Positions 24,229 to 33,549 of a stretch of DNA of 46,135 bases are shown piece by piece. A program made the translations under genes and the position numbers. This DNA comes from a candidate division KSB1 bacterium (GTDB taxonomy: Bacteria > Zhuqueibacterota > Zhuqueibacteria > JANLFK01 > Oleimicrobiaceae). The notes beneath the pieces are model-generated. The model saw nothing but the letters and a program-made list of their open reading frames with translations, did not search any database and was not told where the DNA came from. Numbering within the stretch: position 1 is the stretch's first letter; the number at the start of each line of letters is the position of its first letter. The stretch is taken from assembly GCA_034506335.1 (NCBI GenBank), contig JAPDPR010000004.1:1-46135 (forward strand). Reading direction: 5' to 3'.

Positions 24229-26910
24229 ATGAGAACCGCATTTCGTACGCTGATGGCTGTGTGTGTGCTTGCGTACAGCATGGTCCACGCACAGACAAGA
24301 ATCCGCGACGTCCAATACACCACGGACCCGACTGGTGCTTCTCCCTTGAACGGGCAGGTGGTCACCGTGACGGGCATTGTGACCGCCGAACACCGTGGCG
24401 ACAATCCCAACAACGGCGGCATCTCCAACGCCTACTTTTTCATGCAGGACGCGGCCGAGCCGTGGTCTGGCATTCAGGTCCTTTACAATGCAACCCTGGT
24501 CGCCGAAGGGGACTCCGTCACCGTCACCGGCACGGTGAACGAGTACTACGGCCAGACGCAGATCAAAGACGTGACGAGCTTTACCAGGCACGCCACCCGG
24601 AGGAAGCTGCCTCCGCCGTTGGAGGTGACCACCGCCCAAGCGGCCAGCGAGGCCTATGAGGGGTGCCTGGTGCGGGTCAGCAACGTGACCGTAGTGGAGA
24701 CGGACATCGGTACCTACAAGAACTGGAAGGTGGACGACGGATCAGGAGCGGTGCTGATCGACACGCGGGCCAAGTATTTCTACAAGCCCCAGGTGGGCGC
24801 GCCCATTCGTTCCTTGACCGGAATTGTGCTGTACGGGTCTGGCAACTTCAGCATCGCGCCGCGGCTTGCTTGGGATATTGTGGAAGGGGGCCGATTCACG
24901 CGCCTGCAGCGTGTGCAGCAGGTGCGCAATTCTGACTTGCTATTGGCGCCCGTGAACACTTACTCGGACACCTCCTATGCTGTCGGCGACACAGTCACGG
25001 TGCGCGGCGTAGTCACCATGCCCACTGGTCTCAGCTACGCCGGAGCGGGGGTGAAGTTCATCATGAGCGAGCTGGAAGGCGGTCCGTGGAGCTCCATCCT
25101 GTCCTACCACCCGGACTCCACTGCTTACCCCAGCCTCTACGAGGGGGATGTGATTGAGGTGACCGGCTACATTGGCGAGTACCGCACTGGGCCCAGCAAC
25201 ATGACTGAGCTGTGGATCACGAGCCCCATCGACATCGTCGGTATTGGCCAACCGTTGCCTCCGCCTGATCGTGTGAAAACCGGCGATCTTCGCCTGCCGG
25301 TGACCGCCGAGCAATGGGGCAACTGCATGGTGTATGTCAAAGACGTGAAGGTCACCAAGAACAACCCGCAATACGAGCTGTTCGCCGTTGATGATGGCTC
25401 CGGCTCTGTGTTGGTTGACGACGACTCCGACAGCCTCCGCGTCTACTACCTTGCCCACCCCCGTCCCCCAGTGGGGACGCAGGCGGATTCCATCCGGGGA
25501 TGGGTCTATCACCACTATGGCTTGTACACGGACAGCACGGCCTACAAACTTGAGCCACTTTACATGTCAGACATTCGATGGGGAAGTGGTCCGCCCGTGG
25601 TGAGCGATGTAGTGCGCAATCTGTCGACTCCCCGCTCCTCGGACCCGGTTTCTGTCTCGGCGAAGGTGACCAGTAATCTGGGCGTCAACGAGGTGGCAAT
25701 TATGTATCGGGTGGACACCGCCTACCCGCTGGGTAAGAGCAGCCTCGGTGGCTATACCAGAGTAGTTATGGCTAACCCGAGCGGGAACACCTACCAGGGC
25801 CAGATCCCACCTCAGCCCAATGGCAGCTTCGTGAGTTTTTTCATCGAGGCGAAGGACAACCAGGGGCAGAAGACGCTGTCGCCCTCTGACACCGCGCAGC
25901 AGCACTACTCCTACGTGGTCAGGGACGGCATGTTGCGGGTGGCGGATGTCCAGTACACGCCGTGGCGCATTGCTGACTCGCCGTTTGACGGGTACACTGT
26001 CTCGCTTGCGGGGGTGATTACTACCGATAGTTCAGCCAATCGCGTGTTCAAGGCCTATGCATTGCAGGATGCTGAGGGCCCGTGGAGTGGCATCCTCGTG
26101 TGTGGGCTTCCCAACACCCTCAGCCGGGGCGACATGGTCGCGGTGACGGGCAAGGTGACTGACTACAACCCCGACTGGCACTACAAGTGGGACAATAACA
26201 CGGTGCTCTTGGCCGATGCCTACGAGTTGGGTGGCTCAGGTTATACTATCAACCCGCTGGATGTAGCCACAGGTACGTTGACCACTACCGGTCTGGAGGC
26301 CGAGGCATATGAGGGGGTGCTGGTGCGCATAAGAAACGCGACTTTGATCAGTGTGAACCGCTATGACGTCACCTTCGATGACGGCAGTGGCCCCTGCCTG
26401 GTGGATGGCGACTTTATGTTAGCACGGGACCAAGACCCCAACAACCTCTTTTATGTCAACCAGAGCGGTGGCTACCTGGTGGCCTTTGGCGACACCATTC
26501 GCCCGGGGCAGAAAGTAGATCGCATCCAGGGTGTGTTCCTGTACAGCTTTGGCACCTACAAGATCGAGGTGCGCGACCAGAAAGATTTTGGCCAGCTCGT
26601 GGGCGTGGACCCGGGGTTCGTGCCGCCGGTGTTCACGTACAAGCTGGAGCAGAACTTTCCTAATCCTTTCAACCCCGGGACAAAGATCTACTTCGAGCTG
26701 CCGTCGTCCCAGCGCGCAAAGGTGGTGGTGTACAATCTGTTAGGGCAGAAGGTGAAGACTGTGATGGATGAGACCCTGCCAGCGGGTCGGCACGTAGTGC
26801 CGTGGGATGGGACTGACGAGTTCGGCCGTGCCGTGCCGGCCGGGGTCTATATTTACCGCATCATGGCTGGCGACTTTATCGCCGCACGCAAGATGGTGCT
26901 GGTGCGGTGA
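24229..26910 (+). CDS. Secreted multi-OB-fold protein with FlgD/type-IX-like C-terminal domain
   Basis: An 893-aa exported protein with a signal peptide (about 5-21, cleavage after VHA). Three copies of an OB-fold-like pair follow. Each starts with a strand set of the form V-T-V-x-G-x-V-T, then a xxQDxxxPWSGI-type segment (about 30-105, 245-320, 575-640), and each is followed by a second unit ending in DDGSGxxLVD (for example about 180, 390, 720). Such OB modules occur in secreted nucleases of the YhcR/Lamin-tail neighbourhood, but I see no nuclease domain. A CBM/Ig-like region lies near 450-560. The tail NFPNPFNPGTKIYFELP with PAGVYIYRI is a classic FlgD-like/type-IX sorting domain. SD CTTGGAGG precedes ATG 24229. 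It lies 29 nt after its operon neighbour. Confidence 0.75.
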   Translation: MRTAFRTLMAVCVLAYSMVHAQTRIRDVQYTTDPTGASPLNGQVVTVTGIVTAEHRGDNPNNGGISNAYFFMQDAAEPWSGIQVLYNATLVAEGDSVTVTGTVNEYYGQTQIKDVTSFTRHATRRKLPPPLEVTTAQAASEAYEGCLVRVSNVTVVETDIGTYKNWKVDDGSGAVLIDTRAKYFYKPQVGAPIRSLTGIVLYGSGNFSIAPRLAWDIVEGGRFTRLQRVQQVRNSDLLLAPVNTYSDTSYAVGDTVTVRGVVTMPTGLSYAGAGVKFIMSELEGGPWSSILSYHPDSTAYPSLYEGDVIEVTGYIGEYRTGPSNMTELWITSPIDIVGIGQPLPPPDRVKTGDLRLPVTAEQWGNCMVYVKDVKVTKNNPQYELFAVDDGSGSVLVDDDSDSLRVYYLAHPRPPVGTQADSIRGWVYHHYGLYTDSTAYKLEPLYMSDIRWGSGPPVVSDVVRNLSTPRSSDPVSVSAKVTSNLGVNEVAIMYRVDTAYPLGKSSLGGYTRVVMANPSGNTYQGQIPPQPNGSFVSFFIEAKDNQGQKTLSPSDTAQQHYSYVVRDGMLRVADVQYTPWRIADSPFDGYTVSLAGVITTDSSANRVFKAYALQDAEGPWSGILVCGLPNTLSRGDMVAVTGKVTDYNPDWHYKWDNNTVLLADAYELGGSGYTINPLDVATGTLTTTGLEAEAYEGVLVRIRNATLISVNRYDVTFDDGSGPCLVDGDFMLARDQDPNNLFYVNQSGGYLVAFGDTIRPGQKVDRIQGVFLYSFGTYKIEVRDQKDFGQLVGVDPGFVPPVFTYKLEQNFPNPFNPGTKIYFELPSSQRAKVVVYNLLGQKVKTVMDETLPAGRHVVPWDGTDEFGRAVPAGVYIYRIMAGDFIAARKMVLVR

Positions 26911-26950
26911 ATTCGAGCCCGCAGACTTGAGCACGAGGTAGTTCCGGACG

Positions 26951-28483
26951 GTGAGGTGGCTTAACCACATACGACCATTGGGCAAGCAGTTCGCGCGGTT
27001 GGCCGTAGCCTTGTCGATGGTTGCGGCCATGGTTGCCCTTTCGACATGCGACCAGAACCCTTTCCATAAGGCGCGCGAGGGGCGTCGTCTAAGCAACCTG
27101 CCGCCGGAGACGTTCCTCTTCCTGGCCGTCAAGCCGGACACAGTGGTGCTTCCCGGGCCTTCTGGGCCGGATACTACCATCATCGGTCTGGACACCACCG
27201 CCAGCAGGCAGGTTCTGCACTGGTGGGGCGAAGACCGAGACGGGGAGGTGATGGGTTACTACATCCAGTGGGACTACCAGCCGGAGCGGCAGTGGACTAC
27301 CGCAGAGTACGACACCTTTTACCTTCCCATCCGCGCGCGTTTTGCCAGCTTCACCTTCCGCGTGTGGGCAGTGGATGACGACAGCGCGGTGGACCCCACG
27401 CCGGCGACGATGACCTTTCCGGTGTACAACTCTCCGCCGGAGATCGCATTCCGCTACCGCAGCAACCCACCAGCGCCGCCTGGCAACCCCAACGTGACCG
27501 CGTACACTTTCCCCACGCGCACCTTCATGTGGGATGCGCGTGACCCGGACGGGGACGAGACGATCGTCAAGATTCTCTATGCCCTGGATGACACATCCAA
27601 TTGGCAGGAGCTCCCAGGATCCGCGCGGAGCGTGACCCTCACCGGCCTCACTCCTGGCAGCCATCGTTTCTTTGCGCGGGCGGAGGACATTGCCGGCGCA
27701 CAGAGCAAGGTGATCTCCTTCCCAGACCCAACCGACCCGCAGACACCGAACTTCTGGGTGGTCAAAGAACCCCGCGGTGATGTGCTGCTGGTGAACGACT
27801 TTGCCCAGGACCAGAGTACCTACCAGGTGCAGGGCTACTATGAGCAGCTTTTGCGCAACATCGTGGGCGAGGGTGGCTACAGCGTGTGGGAAATCGGCAC
27901 TTGGCGCACCCCCGTGATCAATCCCCAGAACAGCCTCCCTTACGCCACAGCCGATATCAAGGCCAACTTGAGCTACTTCAAAGCCGTGATCTGGTTCTCT
28001 CATTTGGGGCGTCCTAATTTGGCCCAGGCTGGCCTCAGTCTGACCCAGTACATCGCGGCCGGGGGAAAGGTGTTCATCACCAATGGCAATGAGGAGGTGC
28101 CGGACACGGCCTGGACCTTTACCGACATCGATTCGGTCTTCCGGCTTAATCCTGGGGGGCGACTGCTGGCAGGCGTGCGGGTCATCGCCTCGTTTACCAA
28201 TAGCGAGCGGGACTCGGCGCTGACCCTGAAAGTGGGCAAGCTGATCGGCAATCGCGTCTCTGCGCTCGTGCCAGGCCCGCAGGCGCAAGTGGTCTATCGC
28301 ATGGAGCCGGATTCTACGGCTGCCGTGGCAGTGCCGTACAAGGGCTCGCCGGTGGTGGGGATTCGGTACATCTTGGGCCAAGGCAGGTGCATCTACTTCT
28401 CGTTGCCCTTCAATTACTGCGACGGTTTTGGGAACGCGGAGGAGGTGCTCCGCTACATCTTGCGGGAAGAGTTCGGCATATGA
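26951..28483 (+). CDS. Probable outer-membrane lipoprotein with fibronectin-like and amidotransferase-like regions
   Basis: A 510-aa exported protein starting at GTG 26951. A hydrophobic stretch (about 16-32) ends in ALSTC, a lipobox-like site with an unusual threonine before the cysteine, followed by DQNPF. Two beta-sandwich regions follow, each with the W-x-x-x-D-x-D-G-x pattern of FN3/Ig-like domains (WWGEDRDGEVMGYYIQWDY near 92; WDARDPDGDE near 197). The C-terminal half (about 275-510) reads like a glutamine-amidotransferase-fold domain (VLLVNDFAQDQ, AVIWFSHLGRP, YIAAGGKVFITNG, GRCIYFSLPF). No catalytic cysteine nucleophile is obvious. The stop overlaps the TonB-receptor start (ATGA), so the two are translationally coupled and may form one outer-membrane complex. 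Confidence 0.65.
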   Translation: MRWLNHIRPLGKQFARLAVALSMVAAMVALSTCDQNPFHKAREGRRLSNLPPETFLFLAVKPDTVVLPGPSGPDTTIIGLDTTASRQVLHWWGEDRDGEVMGYYIQWDYQPERQWTTAEYDTFYLPIRARFASFTFRVWAVDDDSAVDPTPATMTFPVYNSPPEIAFRYRSNPPAPPGNPNVTAYTFPTRTFMWDARDPDGDETIVKILYALDDTSNWQELPGSARSVTLTGLTPGSHRFFARAEDIAGAQSKVISFPDPTDPQTPNFWVVKEPRGDVLLVNDFAQDQSTYQVQGYYEQLLRNIVGEGGYSVWEIGTWRTPVINPQNSLPYATADIKANLSYFKAVIWFSHLGRPNLAQAGLSLTQYIAAGGKVFITNGNEEVPDTAWTFTDIDSVFRLNPGGRLLAGVRVIASFTNSERDSALTLKVGKLIGNRVSALVPGPQAQVVYRMEPDSTAAVAVPYKGSPVVGIRYILGQGRCIYFSLPFNYCDGFGNAEEVLRYILREEFGI

Positions 28484-31227
28484 AGGCTCAATGGCCGACA
28501 ACGCTGTTGATGTTGGTCTGGTCGGCGATCCTGATGGCCCAGCCGCGCACCAAGGGTTCCATCACAGGCACGGTGTTGGACCGGCAGACGCGCCAGCCGC
28601 TGCCCGGGGTCAATGTGGTGATCAAGGGCACGTACATGGGCGCTGCCACCGACGAAAAAGGCCGTTACCTGATCGAGCGTGTGAGCCCCGGCCAGTACGA
28701 CATCGAGGCGTCGATGATCGGGTATAAGATCCAACTCCACACAGGCGTCAAGGTGAGCGCCGGGCAACAGGTGGTACTCAACTTCGAGCTTGAGCAGTCG
28801 GTGCTGGCCTTCGGCCAGGAGGTGGTCGTCATTGGCGAGCGCCCGCTTTTGCAAGTGGACCTCACCGCGTCGGAGGTGCACTTTAGCGCCGACGACATCC
28901 GGCACCGCATCGTGGAAAACGTGCAGGACATCGTCACCCAGCAAGCGGGCGTGGTGAGGGCTGACAACGAAATCCACATTCGTGGTGGGCGCGCCGACGA
29001 GAGCCTGTACATTGTGGACGGGATCTCCATCAAGGACCCACTTTCGGGCTATGGCAATACCCTCTACGTTAATGCTGACGCGATCAAAGAGCTCAAGGTC
29101 ATCACTGGCGGCTTCAACGCAGAGTACGGCCAGGCGATGTCCGGGGTGATAGATGTGGTGACCAAGGAGGGTGGCGAGAGGTACGGAGGCGGACTCACTG
29201 TCAAGAGTGACCGGCCGAGCCTTGGGCTGTTTACCAGCTACAACACGCAGGTGGTGGAATTCAACCTTGGCGGGCCGGAGCCGCTCACCGCGCGCGTGCT
29301 TCCTGCCCTGGGCATCCGCCTGCCCGGCAACCTGAGCTTCTTCCTGTCAGGCTATGGCAACGTTTCGGACACCTACCTGCCCACCGCTTCGCGCCTCTAC
29401 CCAAGTCGATCCGGGCTGAGAATCTTTGCGCCGCGACAAGAGAATGACTGGCACCTATTGGGCAAGCTTTCCTGGAAGGTCAACCCGAATCAGAGGCTTT
29501 CGTTCTCCTACGACCGTTCCCTGAACATTAACCAGGGGTTCTTCCGGCGATATGTGATCTCACGGCGCTACTTCCCGTACGAGTTCAGCAAGCACTTGGA
29601 CCACTATCCCACGTTTACTTCCGAGAGCATCCTGGCAAATGCTTCGTGGATGCACACCTTGTCCTCGCGCACCTTCTATGAGCTCACGGTAGGGAACTTT
29701 TTCACTTCAACGCACAGCGCGGTGCAGAACAAGCACTGGTCCCAGTACGTGGAACAGCTGGACCTGGAGCCGGTGCGGTATGTGCCAAGCTCTACCGGCG
29801 ACATCGTGATCCGCCGTGGCGACGGATTCTACGACCACGGTGACTATGGCCAGTGGTTCGACTACTTCAGCGACACCTGGACGGTGAAGGGCGACCTGAC
29901 CAGCCAGGTTGATCCTAAACATCAGGTGAAAGGCGGCTTCGAGGTGGGCTATACCACCATGCAAGTGGTGGACATCGTGGACCCGTGGGTGCGCAGTGAG
30001 AGCGGCTACGGACGGAGCTATGACATCTATCGGGTCTACTCCACCGCCGGAGCGTTTTACCTGCAAGACCGTATTACCTACGAAGGGATGATCGTCAACG
30101 TGGGGCTGCGCTACGATTACTGGTTCCCTGGCAAGTTCGTTCAGGATGCGATCGATGACCCTGAAACGGTGATCATCTCGGCCGCTGCTCGGAAGAGATT
30201 CTATGAGGATACCTTCGAGTTCCTGGGCATGCGGGGTAAAGGTCACCTCAGCCCGCGGGTGGGCATCTCGCATCCGGTCACCGACCGGGACGTGCTCTAT
30301 TTCCACTACGGGCACTTTTCCCAGCGACCGCAGGGGCAGTACGTCTATGCCAAGCTCAAGTCAACTTCCCCGGCTACCTACCAGCTCTTTGGCAATCCCA
30401 ACCTAAATCCGACCACCACAGTGGCCTACGAGCTGGGCATCAAGCACAAGTTCACGGAAAACCTGGTGGCGGAGTTCAAGGCCTACTACAAGGACATGTT
30501 CGACTACCCCACGGCAGAGCGCGTGCAGATGGAGAACCCACGTCTGGGCAACATCAGCTACCTCATGTATTTCAACATGGACTACGCGCGCTCGAAAGGC
30601 ATAGAGCTGTGGGTGCGGCAGAGGTATGCGCGCTACTTGACCGGCACGCTGAATTTTACCTATGCGGTGAGCAAGGGGAAAAGCTCCAAGCCCAGCGACA
30701 ATCTCCTGGTGGAAGCAGGAAGGTTGGCGGAAAAGCCACTGCGTGAGAATTTCTTGGAGTGGGACCGACCCTTCCGGTTGACCCTGGACCTCAACGTGCA
30801 CGTGGGCGAGAAGCAGGGGTTCCGCCTGTTCGGGTGGCGACTGCCGGAGAAGTGGGGAATCAACTCGCACTGGGAGATGGAATCGGGCAAGCGCTACACC
30901 CGTCTCATCGATATCGAGCGCGAGATCTATGACACTGCCCATCCGTACGCAAACCTCGCTCCGACCTGGCACCAGCTCGACGTGCGAGCGTACAAGTACT
31001 ATCGGCTCAAGGGGGTGGAGATAAACCTGCAGGTGGAGATAGAAAATGCATTCAACGCGCGGATTCCGCGCATCATCAACCCGTACACCGGACGGGAATA
31101 CCGGCCCGGGGATATTCTGACCAAAAGCTACACGCGCGACATCAACCCGAGTCCGAACCCCATATATGACCCCTCGAAGTTTCGTTGGCCGCGCACGGTG
31201 CGCTGGGGCGTCGGGGTACGGTTCTGA
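28480..31227 (+). CDS. TonB-dependent outer-membrane receptor
   Basis: A 915-aa outer-membrane receptor. The start ATG 28480 overlaps the previous stop and has GGAAGAG upstream. A signal peptide (about 6-20) is followed by a carboxypeptidase-regulatory-like domain (about 25-105: GSITGTVLDRQTRQPLPGVN, TDEKGRYLIERVSPG). Next comes the plug (about 115-230: IHIRGGRADESLYIVDGIS, GFNAEYGQAMSGVIDVVT), then the barrel ending in aromatic-rich VRWGVGVRF. This domain order is typical of FCB receptors that import glycans, peptides or chelates. The ligand is not evident, and no SusD-type partner is present. It is flanked by a lipoprotein gene and a PorV/PorQ-type gene in one operon. Confidence 0.9.
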   Translation: MKAQWPTTLLMLVWSAILMAQPRTKGSITGTVLDRQTRQPLPGVNVVIKGTYMGAATDEKGRYLIERVSPGQYDIEASMIGYKIQLHTGVKVSAGQQVVLNFELEQSVLAFGQEVVVIGERPLLQVDLTASEVHFSADDIRHRIVENVQDIVTQQAGVVRADNEIHIRGGRADESLYIVDGISIKDPLSGYGNTLYVNADAIKELKVITGGFNAEYGQAMSGVIDVVTKEGGERYGGGLTVKSDRPSLGLFTSYNTQVVEFNLGGPEPLTARVLPALGIRLPGNLSFFLSGYGNVSDTYLPTASRLYPSRSGLRIFAPRQENDWHLLGKLSWKVNPNQRLSFSYDRSLNINQGFFRRYVISRRYFPYEFSKHLDHYPTFTSESILANASWMHTLSSRTFYELTVGNFFTSTHSAVQNKHWSQYVEQLDLEPVRYVPSSTGDIVIRRGDGFYDHGDYGQWFDYFSDTWTVKGDLTSQVDPKHQVKGGFEVGYTTMQVVDIVDPWVRSESGYGRSYDIYRVYSTAGAFYLQDRITYEGMIVNVGLRYDYWFPGKFVQDAIDDPETVIISAAARKRFYEDTFEFLGMRGKGHLSPRVGISHPVTDRDVLYFHYGHFSQRPQGQYVYAKLKSTSPATYQLFGNPNLNPTTTVAYELGIKHKFTENLVAEFKAYYKDMFDYPTAERVQMENPRLGNISYLMYFNMDYARSKGIELWVRQRYARYLTGTLNFTYAVSKGKSSKPSDNLLVEAGRLAEKPLRENFLEWDRPFRLTLDLNVHVGEKQGFRLFGWRLPEKWGINSHWEMESGKRYTRLIDIEREIYDTAHPYANLAPTWHQLDVRAYKYYRLKGVEINLQVEIENAFNARIPRIINPYTGREYRPGDILTKSYTRDINPSPNPIYDPSKFRWPRTVRWGVGVRF

Positions 31228-31247
31228 ACTCTGGCCTGGGGTAGACC

Positions 31248-32264
31248 ATGTTCACGAATAGCTTGCTACGGCGCTCCGCAGGGTTGTTGGGCTTCTTTGC
31301 CCTGCTCTGCTGGAGTGTTGGGGCGCGCGCGCAGGCAATATTTCCACTGTTGGGGGGACAGCGCATTGGTACCGCCTCGGCTACGTTCCTTAAGATCGAG
31401 GTGGGAGCTCATGCGGTGGCCATGAGCGGTGCAGGCACAGCGTTGGCCAGCGATGCAACGGTGTTGTATTGGAACCCTGCCGGGGCAGCACAACTGGCCC
31501 ACAACAGTCTCTCCTTGAGCCACTTGACTTGGCCGGCGGACATCCAGTACGACTTTCTTGGCTATGTGCACCACCTCCCCCGCGTTGGCACCTTGGGCAT
31601 TAGCATGGGCATGCTCCACATGGCGGACATGGAGGTGACCGACGAGTACTACCCAACCGGCACCGGCGAGTACTTTCGCTTTCAAGACAGCTTCGCTGCC
31701 TTTACTTACGCGCGGCGCATGACCAACCGCTTCTCTTTTGGCGTGTCGGTCAAATATGTGGACGAAGTGCTGGCCGACGTGCGCATGGGGGGGTGGATGA
31801 TCGACTTGGGCACTTTCTACTGGACGGGGTATCGCCAGGTGCGGTTTGCGGTGAGCTTGGTGAACTTTGGTCCCGACCTCCAGGCGCGGGGATCATTCCT
31901 GAAAAAGGATGCGCAGGGGGAGCTGGTCGAACAGCCCTACGAAGCCTTTGCCCCTCCGACGACGTTTCGCGTAGGAGTGGCAGGGGACTTGTACCAGTCG
32001 GACCTCTACAGTGTGACGGCAGCGCTGCAGGTCAACCATCCGATGGACAATGTGGAGAACGCAGTGGTAGGTTTGGAGGTGGCACTTCTGCAGCGACTCC
32101 ACCTGCGTGGAGGTTACCGGATCAATTTTGATGAGGAACGGCTGACCCTCGGTGCTGGACTGGTGCTGCCAGCAGGCGGGGCGCACGTGGTGTTGGATTA
32201 TGCGTTCAAAGACTTTGCCCACCTCGGGGCGACGCACCAATTCACCCTGAACTTTGCCTTCTGA
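31248..32264 (+). CDS. PorV/PorQ-family outer-membrane protein
   Basis: A 338-aa outer-membrane beta-barrel protein of the PorV/PorQ (UPF0164-like) family. It has a signal peptide (about 8-28, cleavage near ARAQA). The typical opening follows: GTASATFLKIEVGAHAVAMS (35-54) and then ALASDATVLYWNPAGAAQL. The rest is alternating strands ending in the aromatic FTLNFAF. In Bacteroidota, PorV shuttles type-IX cargo to the cell-surface attachment complex; other relatives are uncharacterised porins. Two proteins in the same operon bear type-IX-like tails, which supports a secretion or surface-display role, though no PorU or core secretion gene is in the window. Confidence 0.82.
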   Translation: MFTNSLLRRSAGLLGFFALLCWSVGARAQAIFPLLGGQRIGTASATFLKIEVGAHAVAMSGAGTALASDATVLYWNPAGAAQLAHNSLSLSHLTWPADIQYDFLGYVHHLPRVGTLGISMGMLHMADMEVTDEYYPTGTGEYFRFQDSFAAFTYARRMTNRFSFGVSVKYVDEVLADVRMGGWMIDLGTFYWTGYRQVRFAVSLVNFGPDLQARGSFLKKDAQGELVEQPYEAFAPPTTFRVGVAGDLYQSDLYSVTAALQVNHPMDNVENAVVGLEVALLQRLHLRGGYRINFDEERLTLGAGLVLPAGGAHVVLDYAFKDFAHLGATHQFTLNFAF

Positions 32265-32274
32265 GGAGCACGAG

Positions 32275-33426
32275 GTGAAGAGGAGCGCATTGGTTGTGAT
32301 GGCCCTGGCGCTAATGGCAGCGGCCGGCTGCGGGCGAAAGCTTCCCTTGCCTGCGGTGGCCACCGTGGCTCGCTCTTTCGGCGCCAGCGATACCTCCTAC
32401 ATTCCCCTGAGCCCGGAGTGGGATGCGACCACCTTGGGATATCTCCCAACGCAGGCGATGGTACCCACCGACCTGGTCATCGGCGAGGACGGGTACATCT
32501 TTGTCGCCGACAGCGCTAACGACCGGGTCTTCGTTCTGAGCGGAGCAGGCCGCGTCGCCAGGGAGCATGGCCTGGACCAAATCGGCCCAGTTCCTGGCCC
32601 GTTAGGAATCGATATCGACCAGAAATTGAACCTGCTGATCGTCAACGGTGGCAAGGTTGTGTGGGTGTGGAATCAGTACTTGCATCAGGAGGGAGTGGAC
32701 TCCATCGCCTCCCCCTCGGGCCCTTTTTCGGCTAACCAGGCCTCCATCGACTCAGTCCTGCGCGTGCACCCTTTTTATGTGGATGAGGGGCGAAAGACCA
32801 GTTTCCAGGGTGTTGCCTTTGGCCCGGTCTCCAGTAACACCGTCTTTCTCACGGACAAGGGGAACAACCGCATCCTTAGGCTGCGCATCGTTGTGAGCGG
32901 CAGGGTACGGCTGCGCAACGGCCGTGTGCACCCCACGTTCAAGGGGGTGTACGATGGCGAGGTGGCCACTTATGGCTCGGGTGCGGGGACGGTAGACAAC
33001 CCGCGTGGCCTTACAGTGGACGGCGAGGGAAACATCTACTTCACCCAGCTGGGCGGCAACTTTCTTGTGCAAAAGTTGAAAAAGCAAGGGGATTTCTACT
33101 CTTCCGCCTATACCCTTTATCAGCACCCCATTATGGACCTCAACCGCTTTGCCGGTCCCTGCGATGTGGCGCTTGACCCAGACGGGGCCATCTTTGTCGC
33201 GGATACCGAAGCAGGCAGGGTTTTCAAGTTCTTCAACAAGGGCTCAAGAGCCGGTCATCCCGCTTCTCTGGGCAAGAGCGGGTTAGGGCAAGAGCAATTT
33301 GCCAGGCCAAGGGGGATTTATGTGTCCGCGGACAACGTGGTCTATGTCGCCGATGCTGGCACCCACAGCATCAAGCGCTATCGCTTTTCCGTTTCGGAAG
33401 CGGACCTTCCGGTTGAGCAACCCTGA
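32275..33426 (+). CDS. NHL-repeat lipoprotein
   Basis: A 383-aa lipoprotein. GTG 32275 is chosen for its GAGGAG ribosome site and because it yields a compact signal peptide ending in the lipobox MAAAGC. The body is an NHL-type beta-propeller: blades show P-x-D-L-V-I-G-E-D-G-Y-I-F-V-A-D-S-like phrases (about 68-82), NPRGLTVDGEGNIYFTQ (about 243-259), CDVALDPDGAIFVADTEAGRV (split here around 297-318) and FARPRGIYVSADNVVYVADAG near the end. NHL propellers bind proteins or ligands. It is the last gene of the envelope operon; a terminator follows at 33463. Function is probably structural or accessory to the neighbouring receptor. Confidence 0.8.
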   Translation: MKRSALVVMALALMAAAGCGRKLPLPAVATVARSFGASDTSYIPLSPEWDATTLGYLPTQAMVPTDLVIGEDGYIFVADSANDRVFVLSGAGRVAREHGLDQIGPVPGPLGIDIDQKLNLLIVNGGKVVWVWNQYLHQEGVDSIASPSGPFSANQASIDSVLRVHPFYVDEGRKTSFQGVAFGPVSSNTVFLTDKGNNRILRLRIVVSGRVRLRNGRVHPTFKGVYDGEVATYGSGAGTVDNPRGLTVDGEGNIYFTQLGGNFLVQKLKKQGDFYSSAYTLYQHPIMDLNRFAGPCDVALDPDGAIFVADTEAGRVFKFFNKGSRAGHPASLGKSGLGQEQFARPRGIYVSADNVVYVADAGTHSIKRYRFSVSEADLPVEQP

Positions 33427-33462
33427 AGAACTCTCCTACGCGTCCCGACACACAATGCGGGT

Positions 33463-33487
33463 GCCTCCATATGTGGTGGCCTTTTTT
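33463..33487 (+). terminator. Intrinsic terminator ending the envelope operon
   Basis: GCC-T-CCA (33463-33469), loop TATG, and TGG-T-GGC (33474-33480) form a short stem with one T-T mismatch, followed directly by CTTTTTTCCC. It lies 37 nt after the stop at 33426 and 34 nt before the next promoter. Confidence 0.6.
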
Positions 33488-33520
33488 CCCTCTGACGTCT
33501 ATATGGACGCAACTTTGGTC

Positions 33521-33549
33521 TTGACTCCTTGTCTGAGAATCCGTATATT
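33521..33549 (+). promoter_or_regulatory. Strong promoter for the second TonB-dependent receptor
   Basis: TTGACT (33521-33526), exactly 17 nt, TATATT (33544-33549), identical in both boxes and spacing to the promoter at 21889. Predicted start near 33556. Confidence 0.8.

Noticed and set aside
27089..28501. 470-codon open frame on the minus strand
   Set aside because: It mirrors the lipoprotein gene at 26951, which has a signal sequence, operon position and overlapping start. The minus-strand text shows no motif and is histidine/arginine-rich, as shadows of GC-rich genes are.
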